A stretch of 64,000 bases of DNA from Salinicola endophyticus (GTDB taxonomy: Bacteria > Pseudomonadota > Gammaproteobacteria > Pseudomonadales > Halomonadaceae): contig NZ_CP159578.1 in the NCBI RefSeq assembly GCF_040536835.1, positions 1,984,001 to 2,048,000 on the forward strand, given 5' to 3'. Of this stretch, positions 27,523 through 36,877 are shown in pieces (positions within the stretch are counted from its first letter, which is position 1; the number at the start of each line of letters is the position of its first letter). The notes below the pieces were generated by a model. The model made no database searches. It worked only from the letters and a program-made list of their open reading frames with translations, and had not been told where the DNA came from. The position numbers were made by a program, and so were the translations under genes.

Positions 27523-29442
27523 TCACTTCTCCAGGTGCCGGCGGGCCCGTACCAGGGCGCGGTACCACTGACGGTGGGGCGTGCCCACCGCCGGTGGCGC
27601 CATGCTCAGATAGCTGACGTTGGGCGTTTCGCTGCGCTCCAGGTTGACGTTGGTGAGCATCGTCAGTGTGGCCTCGCGGGCGCCGTACTGGCGCTGCAGA
27701 AAGGCCATCGCCGCGGGTTCCAGCGCCACCCGATAGTGGCGGACCAGCGCCAATGCCAGGGATTCGGCGGTACGCGACAGATCGATCTCGATCTCGCGCA
27801 CCATCGCCGAGCCCATGGCCGCCTTGGCGGCGGCCGAGAGATTGGGTTCGAGCTGGCCGAAATCCGCCGCGTTGGAGCTGTTGATGGCGCGCTGCACCGC
27901 TGGGCGCGACAGCTGCACGTGGGGCTCCAGAGCGAGGAAGATCTCCACCGCCACGCGCTTGGCGGTATCGACGCCGACGCTCAACTGGGTGTCACGCTCG
28001 GCCTGGCGCAAGCGGTCGCGGAAGGTGCCGATGTTGGCTTTCTCCATGTGACGCCCGAGCAGCTTGCACACCTCCGCCTTGGCCTCGTCGTCGAGCGCGA
28101 TCTTGCTCTCGCGGATGCGTAGACCGCGCCGCCCCGGGCCCAGGCGCAGACGGGTGGTGCTGTCGGCGAGATTGGCGCTGAGCGCTTCCCAGCGCTCGGC
28201 CATGCGCAGGCGATGAGCGTGGCTGCGGCCGACCGACTCATAGGCGCTGGAGACGCTCTTGTAGAGCTTGATCGCGTTGGTCAGCACCTCGGCGTTTTCG
28301 CGTAGTGTCTGGCGCTGCTCCTTGCGCCCGTTCTGGATCGCCCGCACCTGGGCGTCGATGCGCGCGCTGAGGTCGTCGATCGCCGCCACGCTGTGAGCGA
28401 GCAGGGCGTCGGCGCGCTGGCCGGAGACGCTCTCGGCCAGCGGCGTGGCGGAGCGTTCGGTGAGATAGGTGTTGAGCGCCTTGAGACGCGACAGCCCGGT
28501 GGCCTGGGCGATGCGGTGGCGGGCGCGAGCGTCCTCGAGATTGTCGAAGGCGCGCGCCAGCTTCCAGCGACCGCGATACTCGAACGAGAGTACCGGGATT
28601 TCGCGGCCGCTGATCAGTTCGAAGGCGAGAATCACCATCTCCTCGACGTCCTGCAGCGTCATCAGCAGGTCGTTGTCATTCTCGATCGCCGCCATGACGC
28701 GCTCGATGAAGTTCTCGTCCCGCGCCACGCCGTAGCGCGGATCGGGCGCACGGCCTTCGAAACGCTCGCGCAGCAGGGTGATGGCCTGGGGGGCGAGGTC
28801 GAACAGCTCGCCGAACTGCGGCTCGACACGCTCGCGGTAGGTGGTGAACAGATCGCTGATGCGCGCATGCAGGCCGACCCGGCGATAGACCTCGATCTGG
28901 CCGATCAGGCGCGCGCTCTCGGGATCGTCGAGCAGCTCCAGCGCGGCCAGCTCGACCCCCGCCGGCGACAGGTCCTGCTTGCGCAGCAGCATGGCCGCGG
29001 CCTCGCGGCGGCGGGCGTCGCCGTCGAGGCTTTCGACGATCAGGTTGCGGGTCGCCAGGAGCAGCTCCGGCAGCGTCTTGATCACTCGCTCGATGCGCTG
29101 CGAGGTGCGCTCGACGCGTCGCCCGCGGGTCAGATGATGGATCAGGTTGGCGAGTACGCCGAAGATGCCGGTGATCACCGTGAACGAGATGAAGAAGATG
29201 TAATTCTCGATCGTCGGCGCCTTGCCGTAGCCGAGCAGGTAGCCGCCCCAGGCGCCGAGCAGGGTCACCGGGCCGGCGGTCCAGAGTATCTGCAGCAGGC
29301 TCACGGTCCACGGCACTTTCTCCACCGCGGCGGTGATACGACGGATCTCGTCGTGCCCTTCGCGCTCCAGACGCACCTGGGGGGTGTCGCTGGCGGCGGC
29401 ATGGGGGCGGCGGCGAAGCGTGGGGGGGATCAACGAGAGCAA
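27523..29442 (-). CDS. Uncharacterised inner-membrane protein, first gene of the topB-panE unit
   Basis: I do not recognise this family. The 639-aa protein has two hydrophobic segments near the N-terminus (about residues 45-72 and 82-102) separated by a short loop, then a long, soluble, helix-rich and highly charged part with no cysteine-rich, nucleotide-binding or catalytic motif I can name. Heptad-like stretches (for example near SRIDAQVRAIQNGRKEQRQ) suggest coiled coil. I placed the start at TTG 29442: AAGGAG at 29448-29453 is spaced 5 bases from it, and there is no ATG before the membrane segments. An alternative TTG at 29457 lies upstream of that SD. It ends 7 bases before topB and is divergent from the SEC-C gene. 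Confidence 0.75.
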   Translation of the reverse strand: MLSLIPPTLRRRPHAAASDTPQVRLEREGHDEIRRITAAVEKVPWTVSLLQILWTAGPVTLLGAWGGYLLGYGKAPTIENYIFFISFTVITGIFGVLANLIHHLTRGRRVERTSQRIERVIKTLPELLLATRNLIVESLDGDARRREAAAMLLRKQDLSPAGVELAALELLDDPESARLIGQIEVYRRVGLHARISDLFTTYRERVEPQFGELFDLAPQAITLLRERFEGRAPDPRYGVARDENFIERVMAAIENDNDLLMTLQDVEEMVILAFELISGREIPVLSFEYRGRWKLARAFDNLEDARARHRIAQATGLSRLKALNTYLTERSATPLAESVSGQRADALLAHSVAAIDDLSARIDAQVRAIQNGRKEQRQTLRENAEVLTNAIKLYKSVSSAYESVGRSHAHRLRMAERWEALSANLADSTTRLRLGPGRRGLRIRESKIALDDEAKAEVCKLLGRHMEKANIGTFRDRLRQAERDTQLSVGVDTAKRVAVEIFLALEPHVQLSRPAVQRAINSSNAADFGQLEPNLSAAAKAAMGSAMVREIEIDLSRTAESLALALVRHYRVALEPAAMAFLQRQYGAREATLTMLTNVNLERSETPNVSYLSMAPPAVGTPHRQWYRALVRARRHLEK

Positions 29443-29564
29443 GCTTGCTCCTTGCAAACGACAGCGGACAGAGCGGGCGGCGGCTAACTTAGCACCCCAG
29501 GTCGAGCGTCGCCAGCGCTGTTGCCGAGCATGCTAGGATGGGGCCAATCGAACGGAGGAACGCC

Positions 29565-31406
29565 ATGCTGACTGCTTGGGTCGAACAGCTGCTGGGGTAT
29601 GCCAGCGGCGCCCTCGAGGCAATTCGCGACAACGAACACTACCCGGCACTGATGGCATGGGCACGCACGCAAGGGGCCGAGCAGTGCGGTGGCAGTCTGG
29701 ACATGGCTCAGGCGCTGGCGCCGATCATCTGGAACCAGACGCCGCTGGTGCGGCGCCAGTTCGACTGCGAGCCGCTGGCCGAACCGCGGCCCGACGAACC
29801 CTGCTGGTGCGATTCGGGCCGCGCCTACCGCGACTGCTGCCTGCGGGTGGAGCTGCCCAGTGTGGTGCCCACGCATCTGATGTGGATGCTGTCGCTGCGC
29901 GAATGGCGCGGCGAGACGCTGAAAGCCGCGCTGGAAAGCCGCAAGGCACCGGCGCAGGCGCTGCTCGAGGCGGGTATCGTCTCCGCCGAGAGCGGCAACA
30001 ATGGCCGCGCCCAGCAGATTCTCGAGTCGCTGTTTGCTGGCGAGCGCGACTGGCAGGCGCTGGCCGAGCAGATCGAGCCGGCCTTCGAGATCCTGATCGA
30101 TCTCTACCAGGAGCGCGGATTCCTGCGCAAGCGTGCAGCGCTGATCGAGCGGGTCATCGCCAGTGGCCCTGACTTTCTCAGCGGGGCGGCCTACGAGCGG
30201 CTGTGTCTGATGCATCTCGACAGCGGTGACCTGGCCAGTGCCCGCGAGGCCTTTCAGAACGCCCAGCGTACCCTGCCGGACTCCCCCTCGCTGGCCTATA
30301 TCGAAGCCATGGTGCTGCTGCACGAGGGCAACGTGGGCAAGGCGCGTCAGCGCGCGGCCTTCTGGTGGCGGCGGTTGGCGCGCCAGCACCAGGCCGATCC
30401 CGATCAGCTCGACTTCATCGCCGAGCTGGCCGACGACCCCGAGTCGACCCTGGCCGAACAGGTGATCAACTCCGAAGAGGCGCTGGCCGGTCCGCTGACC
30501 GCGCTGCAGGCGCTGCTCCACACCCAGCAGCGTCCGCCGCGGCTGGTGTTGTCGCGCTCGCCGGAGGGCGCGCTGCTCTATGAGCCCAGCCGGCGCGAAG
30601 CGTCACTCTACGCCGGCTGGATCGAGGCCTGCGAGGTCGAGATCGACGAGGACGCCGCACTCGGCTTTCTCGGCGACCCCTGGGTCACTGCGCCGCAGTG
30701 GCTGCAGGGGTTATGCGCCAACCCGGAATGGCTCGATGCGCCCAAGGTGATGCAGGCACTGACCCTCGCGCTGGCGAGCCGCTTCGGCAGCCTGCCGTGG
30801 ATGGTCGACACCTTCTTCACGCCGCTGGCCGAGCGCTACGCTGCCTGGTTGACTCAGCTCGAGGATGCCGGCGGTACCTTCTCCTGGCACGACGCTGACA
30901 ATGCCACGCTGCTGCGCACCGGCCTGGCGCTGGTGATCGGGATGGAGCGCGGTGCCGGTCCCCAGGCGCGAGCGCTGGCGCAGCGGCTGCTGGCGCTGGA
31001 TGCCGAGGATAGCCTGGGCCTGCGCGAGCTGGTGATCGATCAGCTGCTGCGCGAGGGCAACGACGACCAGGCGCTGGCGGTGAGCGAGGCCGGGCCGGAG
31101 GGGGCCGACATGCTCGGGGTACAGATGGGGCGGGTGCTGGCGCTCTATCGTCTGGCCCGCCACGACGACGCGCGCGCGGTGCTTGGTGAGGTGTGTGCGG
31201 CCAACCCCTATATCGTGCGCGTACTGTGCGAGGAGCGCCCACGTCCGGCGCGCCTGAGCGTCGATATGCCCGAGCCCGGCACCCGCGCCGAGGCTTGGCA
31301 GTATCGCCAACTGATGCGCGACCAGTGGGCCGCCTCGGACGGCGCGCTGGAGTGGCTCTCGCGTCAGAGTTGCGCGCGCGCCGGCGAGAGCCGCCGCAGC
31401 CGCTGA
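29565..31406 (+). CDS. SEC-C motif / TPR-like protein of unknown function
   Basis: The 613-aa protein has an N-terminal helical part, a SEC-C zinc-binding motif at Cys80-x-Cys82-x8-Cys91-Cys92 (within CWCDSGRAYRDCC), and a long helical C-terminal region with tetratricopeptide-like pairs (for example AREAFQNAQRTLPDSPSLAYIEAM and AVLGEVCAANP). The SEC-C motif occurs at the C-terminus of SecA, where it binds zinc and SecB, and in many stand-alone proteins of unknown role. I preferred ATG 29565 (GGAGG 6-7 bases upstream) to ATG 29538. It is divergent from the unknown membrane protein, with about 120 bases between starts. Function is not assigned. Confidence 0.85.
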   Translation: MLTAWVEQLLGYASGALEAIRDNEHYPALMAWARTQGAEQCGGSLDMAQALAPIIWNQTPLVRRQFDCEPLAEPRPDEPCWCDSGRAYRDCCLRVELPSVVPTHLMWMLSLREWRGETLKAALESRKAPAQALLEAGIVSAESGNNGRAQQILESLFAGERDWQALAEQIEPAFEILIDLYQERGFLRKRAALIERVIASGPDFLSGAAYERLCLMHLDSGDLASAREAFQNAQRTLPDSPSLAYIEAMVLLHEGNVGKARQRAAFWWRRLARQHQADPDQLDFIAELADDPESTLAEQVINSEEALAGPLTALQALLHTQQRPPRLVLSRSPEGALLYEPSRREASLYAGWIEACEVEIDEDAALGFLGDPWVTAPQWLQGLCANPEWLDAPKVMQALTLALASRFGSLPWMVDTFFTPLAERYAAWLTQLEDAGGTFSWHDADNATLLRTGLALVIGMERGAGPQARALAQRLLALDAEDSLGLRELVIDQLLREGNDDQALAVSEAGPEGADMLGVQMGRVLALYRLARHDDARAVLGEVCAANPYIVRVLCEERPRPARLSVDMPEPGTRAEAWQYRQLMRDQWAASDGALEWLSRQSCARAGESRRSR

Positions 31407-31428
31407 TCCCCCACGGGAGGCCGCCGGC

Positions 31429-32793
31429 TCAGCGCGCCGGCGTGTCGCGTGCGCCACCGAGTGCCGGCAGGCGTCGTCCCAGCCACCACGCCAGGGCGAT
31501 CGCCGGCACCCCGAGCAGTCCGCTCAGCACGAAGAAGGGCGCGAAGCCCAGATTGGCCACGGCGACCCCCGAAAAGCCGCCGATGAATTTGCCCGGCAGT
31601 GTCATCAGCGACGAGAACAGCGCATATTGGGTCGCGGTGTAGGCGCGTGAAGTAAGGCTCGACAGGAAGGCGATGAACACCGTGCTGGCGAGACCGTTGG
31701 CAAGATTGTCACCGGTGATGGTGAGCACCAGCAGTGGCAGGCTCTGCCCGCCGAGGGCCAGCACCGCGAACGCCATGTTGGTCAGCGCCACCGCGATACC
31801 GCCGACCACCAGCATACGCGCCAGGCCGTAGCGCACCACCAGTAGCCCGCCGAGCACGCCGCCACCGATAGTCATGGCGACGCCGAAGACCTTGGTCACA
31901 CTGGCGATCTCGCTCTTGCTGAAGCCCAGGCTGAGATAGAGCGGATTGGCCATCGCTGCCATCACGATGTCGCCGATACGGTAGATCGCCACGAACAGCA
32001 GCAGGGCGAAGGCCAGGCGTGCGTAGCGCTGGAAGAAGTCCGCCACCGGACAGACCACCGCGGCGATCAGCCATACTCCAGCGCGGCGCTGCCACTCGGG
32101 GCGCGAGGCGCCGGCGCGCAGGAAGCGCCTGACCCGCGGATGGAACAGCACCCGGCCCAGCCCCTGCTGGCGCGGCGGCTCGGGGCGCAGCAGCACCGTG
32201 AGCATGCCGATGCCGACCAGTGCCGCCATGCTCAGATAGGCCACCGACCAGGAAGCGGCGTCGGCGATATACAGCGCCCCGGCGCCAGCGACGATGATGC
32301 CGATGCGATAGCCGATGATGTAGGTCGATGCCATCGCCGCCTGGATCTCGGCCTCCCCTGATTCGATACGGTAGGCGTCGATGACGATATCCTGGGTCGC
32401 TGCGCCGAAGGCGGTGAGCAGGGCGAAGGCGGCGACCAGCGGCAGATGCCCCAGCGGATCGACCCCGGAAAGACCGAACAACCCGGCGGCGATCAGCGCC
32501 TGCCCCAGCAGCATCCAGCTGCGCCGCTGGCCGAGTGCACGCCCCAGCAGCGGCAGGCGCACGCGGTCGACGATCGGCGCCCAGAACAGCTTGATCGAGT
32601 AGAGCATGCCGATCCAGCTGAAGAAGCCGATGGCGGCGACGTCGACGCCGCTGTCCTCGAGCCAGGCAGTCAGGGTGGAGAACACCAGGAGATAGGGCAG
32701 GCCCGCGGAAAACCCCAGAAACAGCAGGGTGATGACCGGGGCGCGCAGATAGACCCGGCACGATGTCAGCCAGTCGCGTGGCTCGCGTTGCAT
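31429..32793 (-). CDS. ampG: AmpG-family muropeptide permease (MFS)
   Basis: Proton-driven importer of GlcNAc-anhydroMurNAc peptides for cell-wall recycling; it indirectly controls AmpC beta-lactamase in species that have it. The 454-aa protein has about 12 hydrophobic segments and AmpG-typical stretches GFSAGLPYLLVFSTLTAWL, KLFWAPIVDR, GQRRSWMLLGQ, ATQDIVIDAYRIE and the C-terminal TRAYTATQYALFSS. I placed the start at ATG 32793 (GGAGG at 4 bases); the ORF opens 41 codons earlier but that part is Arg/Pro-rich. The nearby lytic transglycosylase and AmiD-like amidase act on the same cycle but are not in the same operon. Confidence 0.9.
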   Translation of the reverse strand: MQREPRDWLTSCRVYLRAPVITLLFLGFSAGLPYLLVFSTLTAWLEDSGVDVAAIGFFSWIGMLYSIKLFWAPIVDRVRLPLLGRALGQRRSWMLLGQALIAAGLFGLSGVDPLGHLPLVAAFALLTAFGAATQDIVIDAYRIESGEAEIQAAMASTYIIGYRIGIIVAGAGALYIADAASWSVAYLSMAALVGIGMLTVLLRPEPPRQQGLGRVLFHPRVRRFLRAGASRPEWQRRAGVWLIAAVVCPVADFFQRYARLAFALLLFVAIYRIGDIVMAAMANPLYLSLGFSKSEIASVTKVFGVAMTIGGGVLGGLLVVRYGLARMLVVGGIAVALTNMAFAVLALGGQSLPLLVLTITGDNLANGLASTVFIAFLSSLTSRAYTATQYALFSSLMTLPGKFIGGFSGVAVANLGFAPFFVLSGLLGVPAIALAWWLGRRLPALGGARDTPAR

Positions 32794-32951
32794 GCAACCT
32801 CCAGATAGGGTCCGCCGTGTTGCGGGCGGACGTGGTGACGCGAAAAATGCTACTCTAGCCGATCGTGTCGCGTCTGGCGCGGGGGATCTGGTTACCACGC
32901 TGCCCCGTCCGGACACGCCACGCGATTGTGATCGCGATCAGGAAGACGAGC

Positions 32952-33488
32952 ATGACCACGGAGTCGATGAAGGATGGCGACGCGCTGCCGCGCTGGTACG
33001 TGATCCAGTGCAAGGGCGGTGAGTCGTTTCGCGCCAGCGAACATCTGGACAACCAGGGCTATGAGGTGTTCCACCCGGTGCTGGAAGTGCAGCGCCGTCG
33101 CCGCGGCAAACTGATCTGGGTGGCTGAGCCGCTGTTTCCCCACTATCTGTTCATTCGCCTCGACCGCCTCGCCAGCAACTGGCGTCCGATTCGCTCCACC
33201 CGTGGCGTGCTGCGGCTGGTCGGCTTCGGCCACGAGCCGGTGGCGGTGCAGGATGCGCTGATCACGACCCTGCGCGACCGGGTCGCCGCCGATACCAGCC
33301 GCGAGCGCGCCAACGTCTACTACCGGCGTGGCGACCTGGTGGAGATCACCGACGGGCCGTTTCGCGCCCTGCAGGCGGTATTCGACGCCCAGAAGGGCGA
33401 GGAGCGGGCCATCGTGCTGCTCAACCTGCTGCAGCAGACCCAGCGGCTTGAGCTGCCGGTAGAGGCGCTGCGCAAGCCGGTTTCCTAG
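32952..33488 (+). CDS. rfaH: Transcription elongation / antitermination factor RfaH (NusG paralogue)
   Basis: Operon-specific NusG paralogue that suppresses pausing in long envelope-polysaccharide and conjugation operons carrying ops sites. The 178-aa protein has the NGN domain first (RWYVIQCKGGESFRASEHL, GYEVFHPVLEVQ, PLFPHYLFIRLD, RSTRGVLRLVGFG), then a KOW-like C-terminal domain (GDLVEITDGPFRALQAVF). The start is ATG 32952 behind GGAAG. Its stop codon lies inside the first copy of a 33-base direct repeat. I did not find a convincing ops sequence in the window. Confidence 0.88.
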   Translation: MTTESMKDGDALPRWYVIQCKGGESFRASEHLDNQGYEVFHPVLEVQRRRRGKLIWVAEPLFPHYLFIRLDRLASNWRPIRSTRGVLRLVGFGHEPVAVQDALITTLRDRVAADTSRERANVYYRRGDLVEITDGPFRALQAVFDAQKGEERAIVLLNLLQQTQRLELPVEALRKPVS

Positions 33489-33672
33489 GCACTGGCTGAA
33501 AAGTACTGCGCTCGCCCATGTGGCGTTAAAAATCGGCTCAAAATGCTCATTTACACCCCGTAAACTGGAGCGCCAGCCCGGTCCGTTTTCGCCGATTTTT
33601 GCCTTGCCTGGCCTTCGCTCGTAGACTTTTCAGACAGCACCTAGGCACTGGCTGAAAAGTACTGCGCTCGCC
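33484..33672. repeat. Structured repeat element after rfaH (MITE/REP-like)
   Basis: A 33-base direct repeat occurs at 33484-33516 and 33640-33672, bracketing about 123 bases. The bracketed segment ends in an imperfect inverted copy (TCTGAAAAGT-type end against GCTGAAAAGT) and has nested inner inverted repeats: AAAAATCGGC with GCCGATTTTT, and a TTTACACCCC / GTAAAC arm. The 3' end of rfaH is formed by the first copy. No ORF is inside. This is most like a non-autonomous mobile or palindromic intergenic element. Confidence 0.7.
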
Positions 33673-33700
33673 GACTTTTCGTACAAACCCCAGGGTTGGC
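33662..33700 (+). repeat. Left copy of a degenerate repeat flanking the SlyD-like gene
   Basis: The segment beginning CTGCGCTCGCCGA is recognisably similar to 34293-34330, beginning CTGCACTCGCCGA; both continue through an AAACCC-type run to GGGTTGG or GGGTGGG. The two copies lie on either side of the SlyD-like gene in the same orientation. Confidence 0.5.
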
Positions 33701-33754
33701 AAGAGACGCCGCCCAGATTCATCTCTTTCCAGGAACGACCTTCAGGAACGACCC

Positions 33755-34273
33755 ATGACGGCAATGACCATCACCTCCGGGCGTGTCGCCACACTGCACT
33801 ACCGCTTGTGCGATGCCGACGGGCGCATCCTCGACGACTCCCGCGCGCGCCAGCAGCCGCTGAGTTATCTGCATGGCCATGGCAACCTGTTCGCGGCGCT
33901 CGAAGCGCACCTGGTGGATGCTGCGCCCGGCGCGCAGAGGCGCGTGACGCTGAGCCCGGCGGAGAGCTATGGCGAGCGTGACGAAGCGCTGATCAGCGAG
34001 ACCGCGCGCAGCGCCTTTCCCCTCGACCAGCCGCTGCATGCGGGCGCGCGCTTTCAGGCTCAGGGGCCGGAGGGGCCACATACGGTGACGGTGATCGCCG
34101 CCGATGCCGACAGCGTCACCGTGGATGCCAACCATCCGTTGGCGGGGCAGACGCTGAGCTACGAGATCGAGGTCCTCGACGTGCGCGAGGCCACCCGCGC
34201 CGAGCGGGTCAAGGGGCATCCCCTGCCGCCGGGGACTTCACACACCGAGGTCGAGGACCGCAAGCAGGTCTGA
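33755..34273 (+). CDS. FKBP-type peptidyl-prolyl isomerase, SlyD-like
   Basis: Prolyl cis-trans isomerase with chaperone activity. The 172-aa protein shows an FKBP fold interrupted by an insert-in-flap domain, as in SlyD/SlpA: GRVATLHYRLCDADGRILDDS, PLSYLHGHGNLFAALEAHL, VTLSPAESYGERDEALI, then VDANHPLAGQTLSYEIEVLDVREAT at the FKBP end. The His/Cys-rich metal-binding tail of E. coli SlyD is absent, so nickel delivery is not supported. The ATG at 33755 follows AGGAACGACCC, itself a duplicated 10-base segment. Short related repeats lie on both sides of the gene. Confidence 0.87.
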   Translation: MTAMTITSGRVATLHYRLCDADGRILDDSRARQQPLSYLHGHGNLFAALEAHLVDAAPGAQRRVTLSPAESYGERDEALISETARSAFPLDQPLHAGARFQAQGPEGPHTVTVIAADADSVTVDANHPLAGQTLSYEIEVLDVREATRAERVKGHPLPPGTSHTEVEDRKQV

Positions 34274-34292
34274 GAGGGAATTTACGACAGGC

Positions 34293-34330
34293 CTGCACTC
34301 GCCGAATTTGTAAAAACCCTATGGGTGGGC
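34293..34330 (+). repeat. Right copy of the degenerate repeat flanking the SlyD-like gene
   Basis: Partner of 33662-33700, same orientation. Together they bracket the gene, as expected for insertion of a small element or a duplication at its borders. Confidence 0.45.
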
Positions 34331-34349
34331 GCCGCCGATCGCGTGGCAC

Positions 34350-34898
34350 TCAACGTGTCACCCACCAGCGCTGATACCAGGCCGCCATCACCTGTTCCGG
34401 ATAGGTAGTGCGTCCCAGGCTGCCATTGTAGCGGGCCAGGGCGCGGGTCCAGTCGCCATTCTCGCGGGACAGGTAGTGGGCGAGGATGGTGCAGCCGTAG
34501 CGCAGGTTGGTGGCGACATCCGTCAGATCGTCCCGGGGGCGGCCGATTTCATCTTTCCAGAACGGCATCACCTGCATCAGTCCTCGGGCACCGACGGGCG
34601 AGCGAGCCGTGGGGCGAAAGCGGCTCTCGACGTCGATCAGGGCCAGTACCAGTTCGGGCGGCAGGGCGGCGCGGCGCGCCTCGGCGTGAATGCGCTGCAG
34701 CAGGCTCAAGCGTGCCTGACGATCGGGATAGGCCGCTGGTTGGCGCCGGGCCAGGCGCGACTGCATGTCGAGCAGCCAGACCTGGGCATCGAAGTGGTCG
34801 CCGCTGTTGGGTTCCGCGGCCATCGCCTGCGCCAGCGTGCCGGCAAGCGCTCGCCCGGTCAGGCGATGATCAGCCCAGGCGCTCGGCGAGGAACGCAT
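34350..34898 (-). CDS. Small lytic transglycosylase (Slt-type goose lysozyme fold)
   Basis: Cleaves peptidoglycan glycan strands to 1,6-anhydroMurNAc ends. Visible motifs are [14 protein letters not shown] (catalytic Glu in ES), [25 protein letters not shown] and ARYNGS, in the canonical order for family 1 transglycosylases. It is 182 aa, essentially the catalytic domain alone. The N-terminus ([21 protein letters not shown]) is a poor signal peptide, so export is uncertain. ATG 34898 overlaps the 3' end of proS by 29 bases with no clear SD; ATG 34823 is an alternative. Confidence 0.8.
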   Translation of the reverse strand: MRSSPSAWADHRLTGRALAGTLAQAMAAEPNSGDHFDAQVWLLDMQSRLARRQPAAYPDRQARLSLLQRIHAEARRAALPPELVLALIDVESRFRPTARSPVGARGLMQVMPFWKDEIGRPRDDLTDVATNLRYGCTILAHYLSRENGDWTRALARYNGSLGRTTYPEQVMAAWYQRWWVTR

Positions 34899-36579
34899 CG
34901 AGGTTCTCGACGGCGACCATGGTGACTTCGCTGTCGCGGCGCCCCTTGTACTCCAGTTCGCCGTTGTCCAGGCCGCGGTCGCCGATCACCAGGCGGTGGG
35001 GGATGCCCATCAGCTCTTGATCGGCGAACTTGACCCCGGGGCGCAGATCGCGGTCGTCGAGCAGCACATCGATACCGGCGGCGGTGAGGCGGGTGTAGAG
35101 CGCCTCGGCGGTATCGCGTACACGCTCTGACTTGTGTGCGTTCATCGGCACGATCGCCAGCTGGAACGGGGCGATGGCGTCGGGCCAGATGATGCCGCCG
35201 GCGTCGTGGTTCTGCTCGATGGCGGCGGCGACCACGCGGGTGATGCCGATGCCATAGCAGCCCATGTGCAGCGTGGCGGGCTGACCGTTGTCACCCAGCA
35301 CGGTGGCGTTCATCGCCTGCGAGTACTTCTGACCCAGCTGGAACACGTGGCCGACCTCGATGCCGCGGGTGATGGCAAGGGTACCCTGGCCGTCCGGCGA
35401 GGGGTCGCCCTCGACCACGTTGCGCAGGTCGGCGACCTCGGGCAGCGGTAGATCGCGCTCCCAGTTGATCCCGAACAGGTGCTGGTCATCGATGTTGGCG
35501 CCGGCGCCGAAATCGCTCATCAGTGCCACGCTGCGGTCGACGATCAGCGGCATCGGCAGCCCCACCGGACCCAGCGAGCCGGGGCCGGCGCCCACCGCGG
35601 CGCGAATCTCGCTCTCTTCGGCCATGGTCAGCGGCGCCTTGACCTGGGGCAGGTGCTCTGCCTTGATCTCGTTGAGCTGATGGTCGCCGCGCACCATCAG
35701 GGCCACCAGTCCGCCCTCGGCGCCGTGCACGATCAGCGTCTTGACCGTCTTCTCGATCGGCAGGTCGAACCCTTCGACCAGCGCTGCAATGGTGCGCACG
35801 CCGGGGGTGGGCACCTGGCGCAGGCTCTCCTGCGGCGCTGCGCGCTCGGCCCCCACCGGGGGCAGCGCTTCGGCCTTCTCGATATTGGCGGCGTAGTCCG
35901 AGCCGGTAGAGAAGATCACGGCGTCTTCGCCGGAGTCGGCGAGAACGTGGAACTCGTGGGAGCCGGTGCCGCCGATCGAGCCGTTATCGGCGAGCACGGC
36001 GCGGAAGTCGAGCCCCAGACGGGTGAAGATACGCACGTAGGCGTCGTACATCTTCTGATAGGAGCGCGCCAGCCCGGCCTCGTCGACGTCGAAGGAGTAG
36101 GCGTCCTTCATGATGAACTCGCGCGAGCGCATGACGCCGAAGCGCGGACGGATCTCGTCGCGGAACTTGGTCTGGATCTGATAGAAGTTGGTCGGCAGCT
36201 GCTTGTAGCTCGACAGCTCGCGCCGCACCAGATCGGTGATCACCTCTTCATGCGTCGGGCCGACGCAGTAGTCGCGCTGATGACGATCCTTGAGACGCAA
36301 AAGCTCCGGACCGTACTCCTCCCAGCGCCCCGACTCCTGCCACAGTTCGGCCGGCTGCACCGCCGGCATCAGCACTTCCTGGGCACCGGCCCGGTCCATC
36401 TCCTCGCGCACGATGCGCTCGACCTTGCGCAGGGTGCGCAGACCCACTGGCAGCCAGGTATAGAGCCCCGAGGTCAGACGGCGGATCATGCCGGCCCGCA
36501 GCATCAGCTGATGGCTGATGATTTCCGCATCCGCCGGCGTTTCCTTGAGGGTCGAGATCTGTAGTTGGCTGGCGCGCAT
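34870..36579 (-). CDS. proS: Prolyl-tRNA synthetase
   Basis: Class II synthetase charging tRNA-Pro. Motif 1 region is [18 protein letters not shown], motif 2 is [21 protein letters not shown], and motif 3 is [18 protein letters not shown] YbaK-like editing domain is inserted at about 230-390 ([17 protein letters not shown]). The anticodon-binding domain is C-terminal ([13 protein letters not shown] onward). It is 569 aa (E. coli 572). ATG 36579 gives the family N-terminus [19 protein letters not shown]. Confidence 0.96.
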   Translation of the reverse strand: MRASQLQISTLKETPADAEIISHQLMLRAGMIRRLTSGLYTWLPVGLRTLRKVERIVREEMDRAGAQEVLMPAVQPAELWQESGRWEEYGPELLRLKDRHQRDYCVGPTHEEVITDLVRRELSSYKQLPTNFYQIQTKFRDEIRPRFGVMRSREFIMKDAYSFDVDEAGLARSYQKMYDAYVRIFTRLGLDFRAVLADNGSIGGTGSHEFHVLADSGEDAVIFSTGSDYAANIEKAEALPPVGAERAAPQESLRQVPTPGVRTIAALVEGFDLPIEKTVKTLIVHGAEGGLVALMVRGDHQLNEIKAEHLPQVKAPLTMAEESEIRAAVGAGPGSLGPVGLPMPLIVDRSVALMSDFGAGANIDDQHLFGINWERDLPLPEVADLRNVVEGDPSPDGQGTLAITRGIEVGHVFQLGQKYSQAMNATVLGDNGQPATLHMGCYGIGITRVVAAAIEQNHDAGGIIWPDAIAPFQLAIVPMNAHKSERVRDTAEALYTRLTAAGIDVLLDDRDLRPGVKFADQELMGIPHRLVIGDRGLDNGELEYKGRRDSEVTMVAVENLDAFLAERLG

Positions 36580-36877
36580 GGCGTGTTCGTTCCTGTATTC
36601 AGCAGCGATGTCCGGGATCGGCGGCGAGCCGACTGCGGCCCGGGGGTGAGTCGATCATGAGCCGGCCAGTATAGAGATGGCAGCCGCCCACGGGGAGGGG
36701 GCCGGGCAAAATCCCCTGGGGTGTCGACGCGAGTTCGGCCTAGCCACAGGTCTACCTGCCGCATGGCGGATTCTTTTCTATAGTGAATTCAGGGTCGCGA
36801 CCGACATCGCCCGCCGGGCGAGCGGTGGCATTCACGGAGGCCGTCGTTGGCGACCCGCGGCGGTGGAGAGGCGCGTC

